From Rhipidocladum racemiflorum (Eukaryota > Streptophyta > Magnoliopsida > Poales > Poaceae), in assembly GCA_036346355.1 (NCBI GenBank), contig CM070581.1, positions 44,411,849-44,475,848 of the forward strand: a DNA stretch of 64,000 nucleotides, written 5' to 3'. The notes under the pieces are model-generated. The model ran no database searches and was not told the DNA's origin. It saw nothing but the letters and a program-made list of their open reading frames with translations. Positions within the stretch are counted from its first letter, which is position 1. Every line of letters starts with the position of its first letter. Position numbers and translations under genes: made by a program. Shown here one piece after another: positions 1-10,067 of this stretch.

Positions 1-702
1 CGGGCAAGCGGCGGCGGCTAGGGTTTAGCGAGCTAGGGCAAAAGCAGCGCGGGGTCAAGGCGGTCCTCGGGGCAGGACCCGGGCTTTAAATAACCTCGGC
101 TTCGCGCTCAATCCAGTAACCCTAACGGATGCGGCGGAGGACGCGGCAGCCGATCCGATCCGGACTTCGAAGGCGAGAGCGAAGGCTAGCGGCCCGTCCC
201 GCGTGTCGCGATGAGCGGCTACGATTGCTTGCGCGCGAACGGGTCCGACCGGACTCGGGCTCGAACCGGTGCGGTCCAATCTGGACAACGGTCGGGATCG
301 ATTAGGGTTAGGAGCGGGTTTGGTCGAGTCACGTGGCTCGGGTCGGACTCGAGTCCGACTCGGGTTCTGACTCGGTCGGATGAACAGTACTCGACCCGAT
401 TGATTTTCCAGCGATTTAATATTTAAAATAATTTCCAGCAATTCATCTAATTCATTAAAAATAGCAAAAGACTCAGAAAAATTCCAGAAAAATTCTGGAA
501 AATATTTTGGAACATTTTGGACTCAAATAAAGTATTTCCAACAAAATTTTATTTGCAAAGTTTAATTCTTTAATTATTTTAAAATGGAATAAATTCAAAT
601 AAATTCCAAATAAATCCAAATAAATTTCAGAAAATTCCAAAAATTCACCAAAGTGCCAAATCACACATGAATTTAAAAAAAGCAAAATTTTGGGGTGTTA
701 CA
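1..702 (-). repeat. Partial LTR of a Tekay/Del-like gypsy element (nested solo LTR or 5' LTR)
   Basis: The right end reads ...GGGGTGTTACA on the plus strand, which is the minus-strand LTR start TGTAACACCCC. The A/T-rich segment 410-702 matches 1545-1841 and 21040-21338, the ends of the two gypsy-1 LTRs. It is followed by CTAAC (703-707). In the uninterrupted gypsy-1 LTR copy the same CTAAC lies at 20189-20193, so this LTR was inserted there. Its left end is outside the window, so solo LTR and full element cannot be told apart. The arginine-rich open frames in it are by-products of GC-rich words such as GACTCGG. Confidence 0.8.
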
Positions 703-1841
703 CTAACCCTAGCCGTTTGATCTAGATCTAACGGCTGAGATTGGATCTAGTACGGTGCGGTTCTAGCTACGTGGCACAATCTAAACCGTTGGATCTAGAT
801 CCAACGTTGGAAATAGATCTGAAAATTACAACGTGGGATTTTACCGTGGCGACGTGGACGAATCTGGGCCCTCGGATCTTGATCGGACGGCTGATGGAGT
901 TCGCGAGGCGGCGATGGCGCGCGGCGGAGCAGAGGTCACCGGAGATAAGGACGACGACATGCCCGACGGCGTGTGGGCGCGATTCCGGCGAAGTGAAAGG
1001 TCCCCTCCGACGCGGCTGGTCCTTGCGGTTCCGTATCTGGGCTTAACGGCAGCGGAGGACGGCGGACGGCGACGGAATCGACGAATAACCGTGGCGGAGC
1101 GCAAGACCAACTACGGCGAGCTCTAGCGGGTAGACGGCGGTGGCTCATGTGACGTGGGCTAGGGCTACGGGTGCGCACAGAAGTCGGCTACCCGGTGGCG
1201 GCGGTGGTGCTTTAAATAGGGGCCTCGGCTTCCGTGAAAAGCGCGGAGACCGAGGCCCACACGCGGGCGGCGGCGGAGTCCGACGAGGACTCGGAGAGGG
1301 GTGACGTGTCTCAACGTGAGCTGTTGGATCAAGATCCAACGGTGCGGGGTTTGGTCTCGGGTCCGGCTCGGGCGACTTGGTTGGCTCGGTCGGGCTTGGG
1401 TTCGGGCGACGTGGCTCAATCTCGGCCGTTCGATCTTGATCGGACGGTCGAGAGGGTTAGGGTTAGGTTGGGTTCGAGTCGGACTCGGACTCGAGTCAGA
1501 CTCGGGCTCGGGTCGGGTCCGGGTCGAAGGAACAGTACAAACTGGTTAGGTTTTTCCAGCGATTAAATAATCCAATTAATTCCCACAAATTCATTTAATT
1601 CATTAAAAATAGCAAATCACTCAGAAAAATTCCAGAAAAATTCCAGAAAATATTTTGGAACATTTTGGACTCAAATAAAATATTTCCAACAAAATTTTAT
1701 TTGCAAAGTTAAATTCTTTAATTATTTCAAAAGGGAATAAATTCAAATAAATTTCAAATAAATTCTAGAAAATTCCAAAAATTCACCAAAGTGCCAAATC
1801 TTATTTAAATTCATGAAAAGCAAAAAATTTGGGGTGTTACA
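703..1841 (-). repeat. Gypsy-1 3' LTR (partial)
   Basis: Colinear with 20189-21338 of the 5' LTR with scattered substitutions (for example around 940-990 and 1030-1060). It is interrupted at 703 by another LTR of the family, and the rest lies off the left edge. It contains a TTTAAATA box near 1211 and a GC-rich stretch of degenerate ACTCGG/TCGGGC words at 1330-1530. Confidence 0.9.
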
Positions 1842-1856
1842 AACCTCCCCCCTTAA
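1842..1856 (-). other. Polypurine tract of gypsy-1
   Basis: Minus-strand AAGGGGGGAGGTT directly abuts the LTR start TGTAACACCCC, the usual plus-strand priming site of an LTR retrotransposon. Confidence 0.9.
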
Positions 1857-1876
1857 TAGAATCTCATCCTCGAGAT

Positions 1877-2452
1877 TCAGGGCTTACTAAAGGATAGGTT
1901 CGGGAACTCTTTCTTCAAATCCTCTTCGCGCTCCCAAGTTGCTTCACTCTCCGCGTGGTTGCTCCATTGAACTCTACAGAAACGGGTTGACTTGTTTCTC
2001 GTCTCTCGATCCATGGTGTCCAAAATCTTGACGAGGCGTTCCTTGTAAGTCAGATCCTCTTGTAGCTTGATTGACTCTAGCGGTGTCTGCTCATCAGGTA
2101 CTCGGAGACAATTCTTCAACTAGGACACGTGAAACACGTCATGTACTCCTGCTAGTGATTGCGGTAACTCTAGCTGGTACGCAACTTCACCTCTACGGCT
2201 GAGAACCTTAAATGGTCCAACATATCGCGGCACGAGTTTTCCTTTGGCATAGAATCTCTTAACTCCCTTGAGTGGTATGACTCTGAGATACACGAAATCT
2301 TCTGGCTCAAAGCTCAGGTCTCGGCGACGATTATCGGCGTAGCTCTTCTGTCTTGACTGCGCTATTTTCAGTCTTTCTCGGATCATGGCAATCTGTTCTT
2401 CGGCCTCTTGAATAATGTTCGGCCCAAAGACACTGCGTTCACCTGTCTCGTT
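1877..2452 (-). pseudogene. Gypsy-1 integrase C-terminus and chromodomain (broken)
   Basis: The sequence continues the pol frame of 2453-4714 after an in-frame TAG. Residues such as KLVPRYVGPFKVL are the gypsy integrase C-terminal (GPF/Y-type) module. A second in-frame TAG (2120-2122) follows HVS. The final segment, with VQWSNHAESEATWE, is a chromodomain of the type that targets chromovirus integration to modified histones. Both stops fit single transitions in otherwise conserved codons, so the protein is truncated unless read through. Identification is by motif; the clade call is inference. Confidence 0.85.
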
Positions 2453-4714
2453 CTAGTTCAACGGGGTTCGGCAGGGTCGACCGTACAATGCCTCAAAAGG
2501 TGACATCTGCAGACTGGCCTGGTAGCTGTTATTGTAGCTGAACTCAGCGTACGGCAGACTTTTATCCCAAGAGGTAGCATAAGCCAAAGCACATGCTCGT
2601 AGCATGTCCTCTAGAATTTGATTAACTCTTTCGGTTTGCCCATCCGTCTGCGGGTGATATGTTGTACTGAAGTTCAAATGGGTTCCCATGGCTTCATGCA
2701 GCTTATTCCAGAATCTCGAGGTAAACTGGGTACCTCTGTCCGATATAATCTTTTTCGGCACTCCGTGCAAACAAACGATCATGGTCATGTATAACTCGGC
2801 TAACCTATCTCCCGAATAGGTTGTCTTCACGGGAATGAAATGGGCGACCTTAGTCAAGCGATCCACTATGACCCATATGGAGTCATATCCACCCTGGGTT
2901 TTCAGCAAACCGGTAATGAAATCCATTCCGATTTCCTCCCACTTCCACTCAGGTATCCTTAACGGCTGCAGCAGTCCCGCTGGCCTCTGATGCATTGCCT
3001 TGACTCTCTGGCATATATCGCACAATGCAACATGCTCGGCAATTTCACGCTTCATGCTCGGCCACCAGAATCTTTCCTTCAAATCCTGATACATCTTAGC
3101 ACTTCCAGGGTGAATTGAATAGTTGGAGTCATGGGCTTCTTCCAAGATCAACTGCTTCAGTTCCTTCTCGTTTGGCACACAGATTCGGTCCTCCATCCAC
3201 AACGTGCCTTGCTCATCAAGTTTGAAGTCTTTTGCCTTGCCTTCATCCATCTTGGAGTTAATCCTACGGATCTTGTCATCATCCTTCTGTCCTTCTCGGA
3301 TCTGATCCTCCAGGGTAGGCTTTACTTCTAATGTGGCCAAGAATCCTTCTGGTACTACTTCAATCTGCATCCTCTGGAAATCCTCACATAGCTCATCCTG
3401 ACTCGTGGCTATCAACATGTTCACGGTATGGCTTTTCCGACTCAGGGCATCGGCCACCACGTTAGCCTTTCCTGGATGGTATGTGATTCCAACATTACAA
3501 TCTTTGATCAACTCTAACCATCTTCTTTGCCTCATATTCAAGTCTGATTGGGTGAAGATGTACTTAAGACTCTTATGGTCCGTGTATACCTCACATCTGT
3601 TCCCAATCAGATAATGACGCCACAACTTCAAAGCATGCACTACGGCAGCTAGCTCTAGGTCATGCGTTGGATAATTCTCCTCATGTGGTCTCAACTGCCT
3701 GGATGCATAAGCGACGACCTTTCCGTTCTGCATCAACACACATCCTAGTCCTTGGCACGATGCATCACAATAAATATCGAAGCTCTGATTAACATCCGGT
3801 AGAACCAACACCGGCGCAGATGTCAATCGCTTCTTTAGTTCTTGAAAACCTTTTTCGCACTCCGGCGTCCATGCAAACTTCTTCTCCTTCTTCAACAACT
3901 GCGTGAGAGGTCTCGCAATTGTCGAAAAGCCATCAATGAAGCGGCGGTAGTAACCTGCCATACCAAGGAAACTCCGGATCTGGGTCACGGTCTTCAGCTG
4001 CTCCCAATGTAACACAGCTTCTACCTTGCTTGGATCTACGGCAACTCCTTCTGCGGTCATTACATGTCCGAGGAACTCCGCCTTGTCCTTCTGAAAGTCA
4101 CACTTGCTGAACTTGGCGAAAAGTTGATGTTCCCTCAGCTTTTCCAAAACTCGCCTCAAGTGCTCTGCATGTTCATCCTCTGTCTTGGAGTAGATTAAGA
4201 TATCATCTATGAACACAACGACAAACTTATCCAAGTACTCCATGAAAACCTTGTTCATCATATTCATGAAATATGCTGGCGCATTTGTCAGACCGAAGGA
4301 CATAACAGTAAACTCGTAATTTCCATATCTTGATGAGAATGCGGTCTTCAGAATATCTTCCGATCGGATCTTCAGCTGGTGGTATCCCGATCTCAGATCA
4401 ATCTTGGAGAAAACTCCAGCTCCTCTTAGCTGATCAAACAGATCATCGATCCTGGGTAGCGGGTACTTATTCTTCACGGTGACTTCATTGAGTGCACGGT
4501 AGTCAATGCACATCCTGAAACTTCCGTCCTTCTTCTTAACGAACAAAACTGGCACTCCCCACGGCGACGAACTTGGTCTGATGAATCCTTTCTCCATCAA
4601 CTCTTCAAGTTGCTTCTTCATCTCTACCAATTCTTCGGTGGACATCCGATAGGGTCTCTTTGCTATCGGCGCTGTACCAGGTACAAGCTCTATCACAAAC
4701 TCTATGTCTCTGCC
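2453..4714 (-). pseudogene. Gypsy-1 pol: reverse transcriptase, RNase H, integrase
   Basis: About 750 codons in one frame. The RT begins with VPGTAPIAKRPYRM, carries CIDYRALNEVTVKNKYPLPR, and has its catalytic pair in FIDDILIYSK. RNase H follows, with YCDAS and YTDHKSLKYI. Integrase has the zinc-binding segment ending CDICQR and catalytic acidic positions in GMDFI, SDRGTQF and the GQTERVNQ helix. The frame is entered after an in-frame TGA (4715-4717) where the family normally has an uninterrupted gag-pol, and ends at a TAG (2453-2455) inside integrase. The catalytic residues I can see are intact; the stops disable it. Confidence 0.93.
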
Positions 4715-5554
4715 TCAAGGCATACCGTAGATCTTCGTGAAAACATCTGGATACTCATTCACTACTGAAACATCTTCTATGCTGATCGCCTTGGCGCTGT
4801 TAACCATCAACTGTCCATCTCTAACGGCGGTAGCTTGAAATTCCACTTTCCTTCCACACGGGCTTTCCACTGAGATAATCCTTCGCCCACAATCCAGCAT
4901 AGCCTTGTGCTGGGATAACCAATCCATTCCCAAAATAACATCTATGGTCTGGGTTTCCAACATAATAAGGTTCGCTAGGAACTCTATCCCATCTATTAAT
5001 ATTCTTACCCCAGAACATCTTACTTTCGATCGGAGTTCGGAACCAGGGGTTTGAACTAAAAGCATGCATTTAAGTCTTGCAATCTCCAAATCATTTTTAG
5101 CAGCAAATCCTTGAGAAACAAACGAATGCGAAGCTCCAGAGTCAAACAAAACTGTTGCATGTACTGAGTTGACAAGTAACTTACCCAGTACGACATCCGT
5201 GGCATTCTGAAGTGCCTCTGCGGTGACATGGTTGACTCGGCCCCTCACCACGGTCTGGGGTGCAGCTCCCGGCTGTGCTGTCCCTCGGTTGGCTTCTGGT
5301 GCAGGCGTCCTGGCTGGTGTGGATCCCAGATTGAAGCGGAATGGGGTCACTCCTGCTGTCTTCTTAGGGCAGCTGTTGGAAAAGTGCCCTGGCTCGTTGC
5401 ATGTGTAGCAGCGTCTCACTGTCCCCTGTTGATTTGCTGAGCGGTGTTTACGGGCCGAGCTGGGTCTGATAATTCGATTGGCCAGTGCAGGTCTTTGGTG
5501 ACGGCGTCCTCGTTGCATTCTACGGCTGGAATCTGAAAAACTGATTTGGCGCAA
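4715..5554 (-). pseudogene. Gypsy-1 zinc knuckle and aspartic protease
   Basis: Contains a CCHC knuckle (CYTCNEPGHFSNSCP) followed by the protease active site VLFDSGASHSFVS and the downstream flap-like ILGMDWL. The product would process Gag-Pol and bind genomic RNA in the particle. It is in a different frame from gag (5520-6371), with the frame change near 5520-5554. It ends at a TGA that separates it from RT. Family length and motif spacing are normal, so this is a recently decayed gene rather than a truncated one. Confidence 0.9.
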
Positions 5555-6371
5555 CCCTCAAGCGTTGCTGTGCTCCCTGATGCGATCCCTGCTGTTGCAT
5601 CCTTCGCTTCCGGTTCTCATCCAGTTCCTTGCACTTGTCCTCAAGAATAAGCGCCTTATTCACAAGTTCCTGGAAATCTGGAAAGGTGTGGGTGATCAGT
5701 CCCACCTGCAATCCTGAGTTAAGTCCCTTCATAAAGCGTGATTGTCTGGCCTTATCTGTCGCTACATCTTCAGGTGCGTAGCGTGCAAGCTGTGTGAACT
5801 TATTCAGGTAATCAGCCACTGGCTGGCTGCCTTGCTTTAGAGCCCTAAATTCTTCCTTCTTGAGGTCCATGATTCCTTCAGGCACATGATACTGGCGAAA
5901 CGCGGTGGTAAACTCCTCCCAAGTGATGTCCTGAGGGTTCTCCCGCATTGCGCAGAAGTTCTCCCACCATTCTGCGGCGGTCCCTACCAACTGATGAGAA
6001 GCGTAGAGTACCTTCTCATTTCCCATGCATTGGGCAATGTGTAGCTTCCTCTCAATTGACCTTAACCAATCATCGGCCTCCAACGGATTGGCATTCCTGG
6101 AGAAAGTGGGTGGATGAGTCCTCATGAACTCTGACAGTCTTGAATTCTAGCGTTGTCACTGATTGACTTGATTAGCGGCGGCCTGGGCAGTGACGTGCTG
6201 CATCTGTTGCATCATAGCATGCATCAACTGAGTCTGTGTAGTAAGAAAAGCTCCAAAATTCTGCATGTCAACTGGCGGTGCTTGTTGGGGTGCAGGTGCT
6301 CCATCATTGGGGTTTCCAGCTGGGCGAGAACCACTGCCGTTGCCTCCAAGGTTTCCGCGGGTGTTCACCAT
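5520..6371 (-). pseudogene. Gypsy-1 gag (capsid region)
   Basis: The N-terminal piece (6156-6371) begins MVNTRGN and is Gln/Met-rich. Two in-frame stops near 6146-6155 separate it from the main capsid segment (5520-6125), which carries the Retrotrans_gag hallmarks AADEW-like ADDWLRSIERKL and AAEWWENF. The stops look like CAG-to-TAG and CGA-to-TGA changes. A frameshift near 5525 then disconnects gag from the knuckle. Gag forms the virus-like particle in which reverse transcription takes place. This copy cannot make a full-length Gag-Pol. Confidence 0.9.
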
Positions 6372-6651
6372 CTGTTGATTGCTCCAAGTTTTAGGGATAA
6401 AGGGGAAACAAGAATAGACAAGTAATAGGGAAACTTATGCAGGGGAAAAGTGTAACTCAAAATCCAACTTTATTATTAATAATTATAACTTGGTATGGTT
6501 GCTTACAACGCCTAAGGGCCTGCAACACATACTGCACACTCAGCAAGCAGAGAAAAATCCAAAACGACTAACACGGAGTCTAACGCCTCTAAGGGTGACT
6601 CTTATTCTATGACGCGACTTGACGAAGGAGTCCTAACAGCAAAACCTACGC

Positions 6652-7422
6652 TCACTCTTCAAGAAAACCTCCACTGCCTCCTCGCGGCGGGTGCGGCGGC
6701 ATAGGCGCGAAACAATCACTATGCCCCACAACTGCAGCTGTGGTTGACGACGTGGCGTCCTCCTCTAGCTCTGGATCTGGCTGGTGCTGTGGCTGTGGCG
6801 CGGGTGCAGGTGGCGCCTCTTCTGGGTCCTCCTCTAGCTCTGGGGCTTCCAACTCCAACACTGGATCGGGGCCCTGTCCATACAGTGCGGTCTCCAGCTC
6901 TGCGATCCTTTTCGCAGCATAAGCGACGTACTCACGGGCATTCTCCAAGTGCTTCTTCTCCTCCTCAACCTGCTCGCGAGCCTTTTTCAACTCCTGGACT
7001 GTGTCATCGATCAGCTCCTCCTGAGCGGCGACGAATCTGGCTAAGTGAGTGACAGTAACATCCTCATCCTCTATCGGCTTCCACTGAGCTCTGCTGTCTC
7101 GGCGTGGGTGGTGATGGAATACGGTGCCTTCCAGTTCCCTAGAGTAAGTGCGAGCGATCTGCTGCATTGCTCGACGCGACACCTCTTGGATTCCCATCTC
7201 AAAGGCAGACCTCCTGGCGGTGAAGTGGAAAGGGCGGCTGAACTTCGTCTTCTCTCGGGCATACACTGTGATCCGAACGTCCCATCCTATGACCTCTCCT
7301 GCCTGCACGAGTGTAGACCCTCGGTAGAGCGGTCTCTCAAAACCTCCAAGAAACTGAAGCATACGCCACAACTCGGCGGCATAGCCTCCCTCACGCTCGG
7401 CGTAGTTGTTCTTCATCATCAT
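6652..7422 (-). CDS. Accessory ORF upstream of gag (ORF0-like), 256 aa, intact
   Basis: An uninterrupted frame in the sense direction, between the PBS (7619-7637) and gag. The start ATGATGATG follows a splice-acceptor-like tract ending TTGACAG, so an upstream exon is possible. The N-terminal ~130 residues form an unrecognised basic globular segment (with FHFTARRSAFEMG). Residues ~130-180 look like a coiled coil (heptads around VQELKKAREQVEEEKKHLEN). The C-terminal ~70 residues are acidic and Pro-rich. Extra ORFs upstream of gag are known in some rice gypsy families (RIRE3/RIRE8 type), function unknown. It remains open although gag-pol has several stops. I cannot assign a function. Confidence 0.7.
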   Translation of the reverse strand: MMMKNNYAEREGGYAAELWRMLQFLGGFERPLYRGSTLVQAGEVIGWDVRITVYAREKTKFSRPFHFTARRSAFEMGIQEVSRRAMQQIARTYSRELEGTVFHHHPRRDSRAQWKPIEDEDVTVTHLARFVAAQEELIDDTVQELKKAREQVEEEKKHLENAREYVAYAAKRIAELETALYGQGPDPVLELEAPELEEDPEEAPPAPAPQPQHQPDPELEEDATSSTTAAVVGHSDCFAPMPPHPPRGGSGGFLEE

Positions 7423-7618
7423 CTGTCAAAAGATGCTCGCGTAAGAACGCAACATTTTAAAATCAATGTGGAAGACGAAAAGAACTCAGCAAGGGGTATG
7501 AACAAGGAAGAAAGGGGTAAGTCGAGAATTCATTCATTATCTTGACAAATTTTATCTTCAGAAAATAGGTTTTATCCTCACTACGACCAATCTAACTATG
7601 GGTGAGCCTACAGTCAGT

Positions 7619-7637
7619 ATGGCTCTGAAACCACCTC
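7619..7637 (-). other. Primer binding site of gypsy-1
   Basis: Minus strand reads TGGTTTCAGAGCC right after the LTR end, one mismatch from the initiator-Met tRNA complement TGGTATCAGAGC. It marks the inner edge of the 5' LTR. Confidence 0.8.
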
Positions 7638-8283
7638 TGTCGGGACCTGAATTTGCAAATCCGGACCCTCTGTGTATTCAGCACTAGTCCAGGAACGCGC
7701 TAGTGCACACAGTCTCAACATTGGTAAATATCACAATCATACTCAACGAAATAATAAGGTACTTTAATTAGTTAACCAAGCTGGTTGCTCGACCTTAAGG
7801 TCAAGTTACAAATATATGCCACGCAGGGCGAAAACTCAATAAGAGAGAAATAACTGCAGCGGAAAATAAGATAACTTCGTGGCGCCATCCAGTATACCAC
7901 AGGCAATTGACTGGGCTCGCTTCCTAGTTAGACGGTTCCTCTTGGAGCTCCTCCTCCAAAGCTGATGTAGACTCCTCTTCAACTGGTGTTGTATTGTGGC
8001 AAGGGTGAGTACTTGGTACTCAGCAAGTCATGCACAGAATGCAAACTAATATACTACATGCATGGTTTAGTACAAAGGAGTAGCTCAGGGTATATTTGCA
8101 ATAAAACAGCATCTTGACAAGTAACATAAGTAGATTCAAAAGCAGTAGAAACATATTTAAGAGCAATAACTTTTCCAGCAATTAAATAAACATCTTTCCC
8201 AATTCTAATCCACATTTCCATCAACATCATTATTAAACCAAACCCAACCTTCCAAGTCCAAGTTATTTTCAAGAAAGTCTAAC
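7638..8283 (-). repeat. Gypsy-1 5' LTR, inner part (left of copia insertion)
   Basis: Starts TGTCGGGACC next to the PBS on the plus strand, so the minus-strand LTR ends ...GGTCCCGACA. Continuous with 18359-21338 once the copia element and one CTAAC copy are removed. No gene seen. Confidence 0.85.
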
Positions 8284-8948
8284 TGTAGGATCGAAGTATA
8301 CGAATATAGCAATCAGAGGGGGGGTGAATGATTGTGCGGAAGCTAAAACCAAATTCTTGACCTATTAAAAGTTCACCCCAAAACAGAACCAAATAATTGC
8401 CTCGTTTTCGACAAAAACAGAATGACAGAGGTTTGGTAAAACAAGAATTCCTGGAGATCCAACCGTCGAAACGATCTGAAATTTGGACACAAGAAACTAG
8501 ATTCCAATACGAATCGAACCCAAAAAGAATCAGCTCGATCGGACTTACGGATCAAAAGTTATGAGCTTCGCAAGCTTGCTGATTCAGAACTTGACGAGAA
8601 TCAAACTAATCAAAACTTCAAGATTAAACAAGAACGACAAAAGATTGATCAACTAGACTTTGAGAAACACTAGATCAATACCCTAGAGAGGTTTTTGATG
8701 GATCAAATCAAGATAAAACTTGAAGAACAAAAACCAATCTAGAACTAGAACAAGCATGCAAACAAGAACCAAAACAGAAAACACTGTAGCGACGTGGTTC
8801 TTGTGTAGCATAAAAATCTTGGAAGAATTGATCTTTATTTCTTGTCTAAAATACTCTCATCAAAAGAGTACAAACCCTAAAACCAAGCTCAAAGCTTGAT
8901 GCGCTCAGCTCTACTTGATTGGATACCCTTCAACAGGAGACAACCCTC

Positions 8949-9181
8949 CTATTTAAAGGACCAACCCACAAGGAGTTCTCGAATACAATTCCTATTCCCT
9001 AGAAGGAATCAGATCCAACACAACTCTATTTGGCCCAACCTGGCCGAGTACAACTCTTGCACGCTGTATGGCAACCCTACCATACTCACGTGACTAACAC
9101 TTTGCACGCCAGTATGGCCACCTGCCATACTCACGTGACTAACACTTTGCACGCCGAATGACCTCCTGCCATTCTCACGTG
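8949..9181 (-). promoter_or_regulatory. Copia LTR core promoter: TATA-like box plus G-box triplet
   Basis: On the minus strand a CTTTAAATAGG box (around 8950-8960) lies about 130 bp downstream of three CACGTG G-boxes at 9087-9092, 9132-9137 and 9176-9181. The G-boxes sit in a ~45-bp repeat that also contains GACTAACACTTTGCACGC. G-boxes bind plant bZIP/bHLH factors. The layout fits a U3 enhancer upstream of a TATA box; activity is inferred. Confidence 0.6.
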
Positions 9182-9534
9182 ACTAACCATCCTTCATGTG
9201 CACCGTCCTCTAGCCCGAACGTCCCGCATGACATCCTTGACCACCAAGACCTCAGTTCCTCCCTGAACCTAGTCCCGAACCTCAGTTCTTCCATGAACCT
9301 AGTTCCGGTCCCGTCATCGACCACATTCGTCTTCGAGCAATACCTGCACATGAACAAACCACAAAACAAATCCGAGCACAAGTCCACGACTTGACTCAAT
9401 GTCAATCCATGCAACTACTCACATGAGTATTGCATAAAGTCCACTTCAAAAGAAGCATCATGAAATCATTACAAATTTCAAATTCACATTCAAAATTCAA
9501 ATCCAAATCGCTCAAAACCCTAATTGAGCGAAAA

Positions 9535-9975
9535 CGCATTCACGACGGACCAACAAAATCGGTCCGGCGTACACATGAAAAAGTCACTCAAAACCATTCA
9601 CGACGGACCAACAAAATCGGTCCGTGTACAAGTGAAAGTCTCGGTTTCAAGAAGAAATCATTCCGCGAAAACACGCTCACGATGCACTAAAAGAAATCAG
9701 TCCGTCGTACATGCGAAATCAATTCTCAAAGCCGTTTCTGTCGACCAAAGAAATTGGTCCGACGTACATGCAAAACTTACTGGTTCCTTGGAAAATTGAG
9801 TCCGGCTCAGAATCTCAAAAGCATGTCCACGACAGACCCAAAAACTTGGTCCGTCGTACATGGGAAAGTGCCAAAACATGTTTACGACAGACCAACAAAG
9901 TTTGTCCGTCGTAGATGGGAAACTTACTGTTTTCTTTAAGTTTGGTCCGGCGCCAAAGCGAAACTTACTGTTTCT
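9535..9975 (-). repeat. Imperfect tandem hairpin array in copia LTR (U3)
   Basis: About seven units of 45-65 bp, each with a GACGGACCA arm, a short A-rich loop and a TTGGTCCGTCG or related arm followed by TACATG. The same array is in the other LTR at about 17835-18265, with unit-level differences. Confidence 0.75.
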
Positions 9976-10054
9976 TGTCAAATTGTCAAAACACATGAAC
10001 AAACACATTTTGCAAATTCAATTCTAAGCCAATTTTTCAGCACATGATTTCACA

Positions 10055-10067
10055 ATCTCCCCCTTGA
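10055..10067 (-). other. Polypurine tract of the copia element
   Basis: Minus strand CAAGGGGGAGAT directly abuts the 3' LTR start TGTGAAATC. Confidence 0.9.

Larger units (their letters stand above)
8284..10054 (-). repeat. Copia 3' LTR
   Basis: Paired with 16581-18353. Differences are a few small substitutions and indels, for example around 8800, 9067 and 9105. It contains a TATA-like box, three G-box repeats and an array of imperfect hairpins, listed separately. Confidence 0.95.

Noticed and set aside
741..1566. Arginine-rich frames over the gypsy-1 LTR (repeated at 20227-21053)
   Set aside because: The same frames appear in both LTR copies, are full of composition-driven repeats, and differ in length between copies.
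9535..9975. CRISPR-like spaced repeats
   Set aside because: The units are diverged hairpins in a retrotransposon LTR of a plant genome, not identical repeats with unique spacers.
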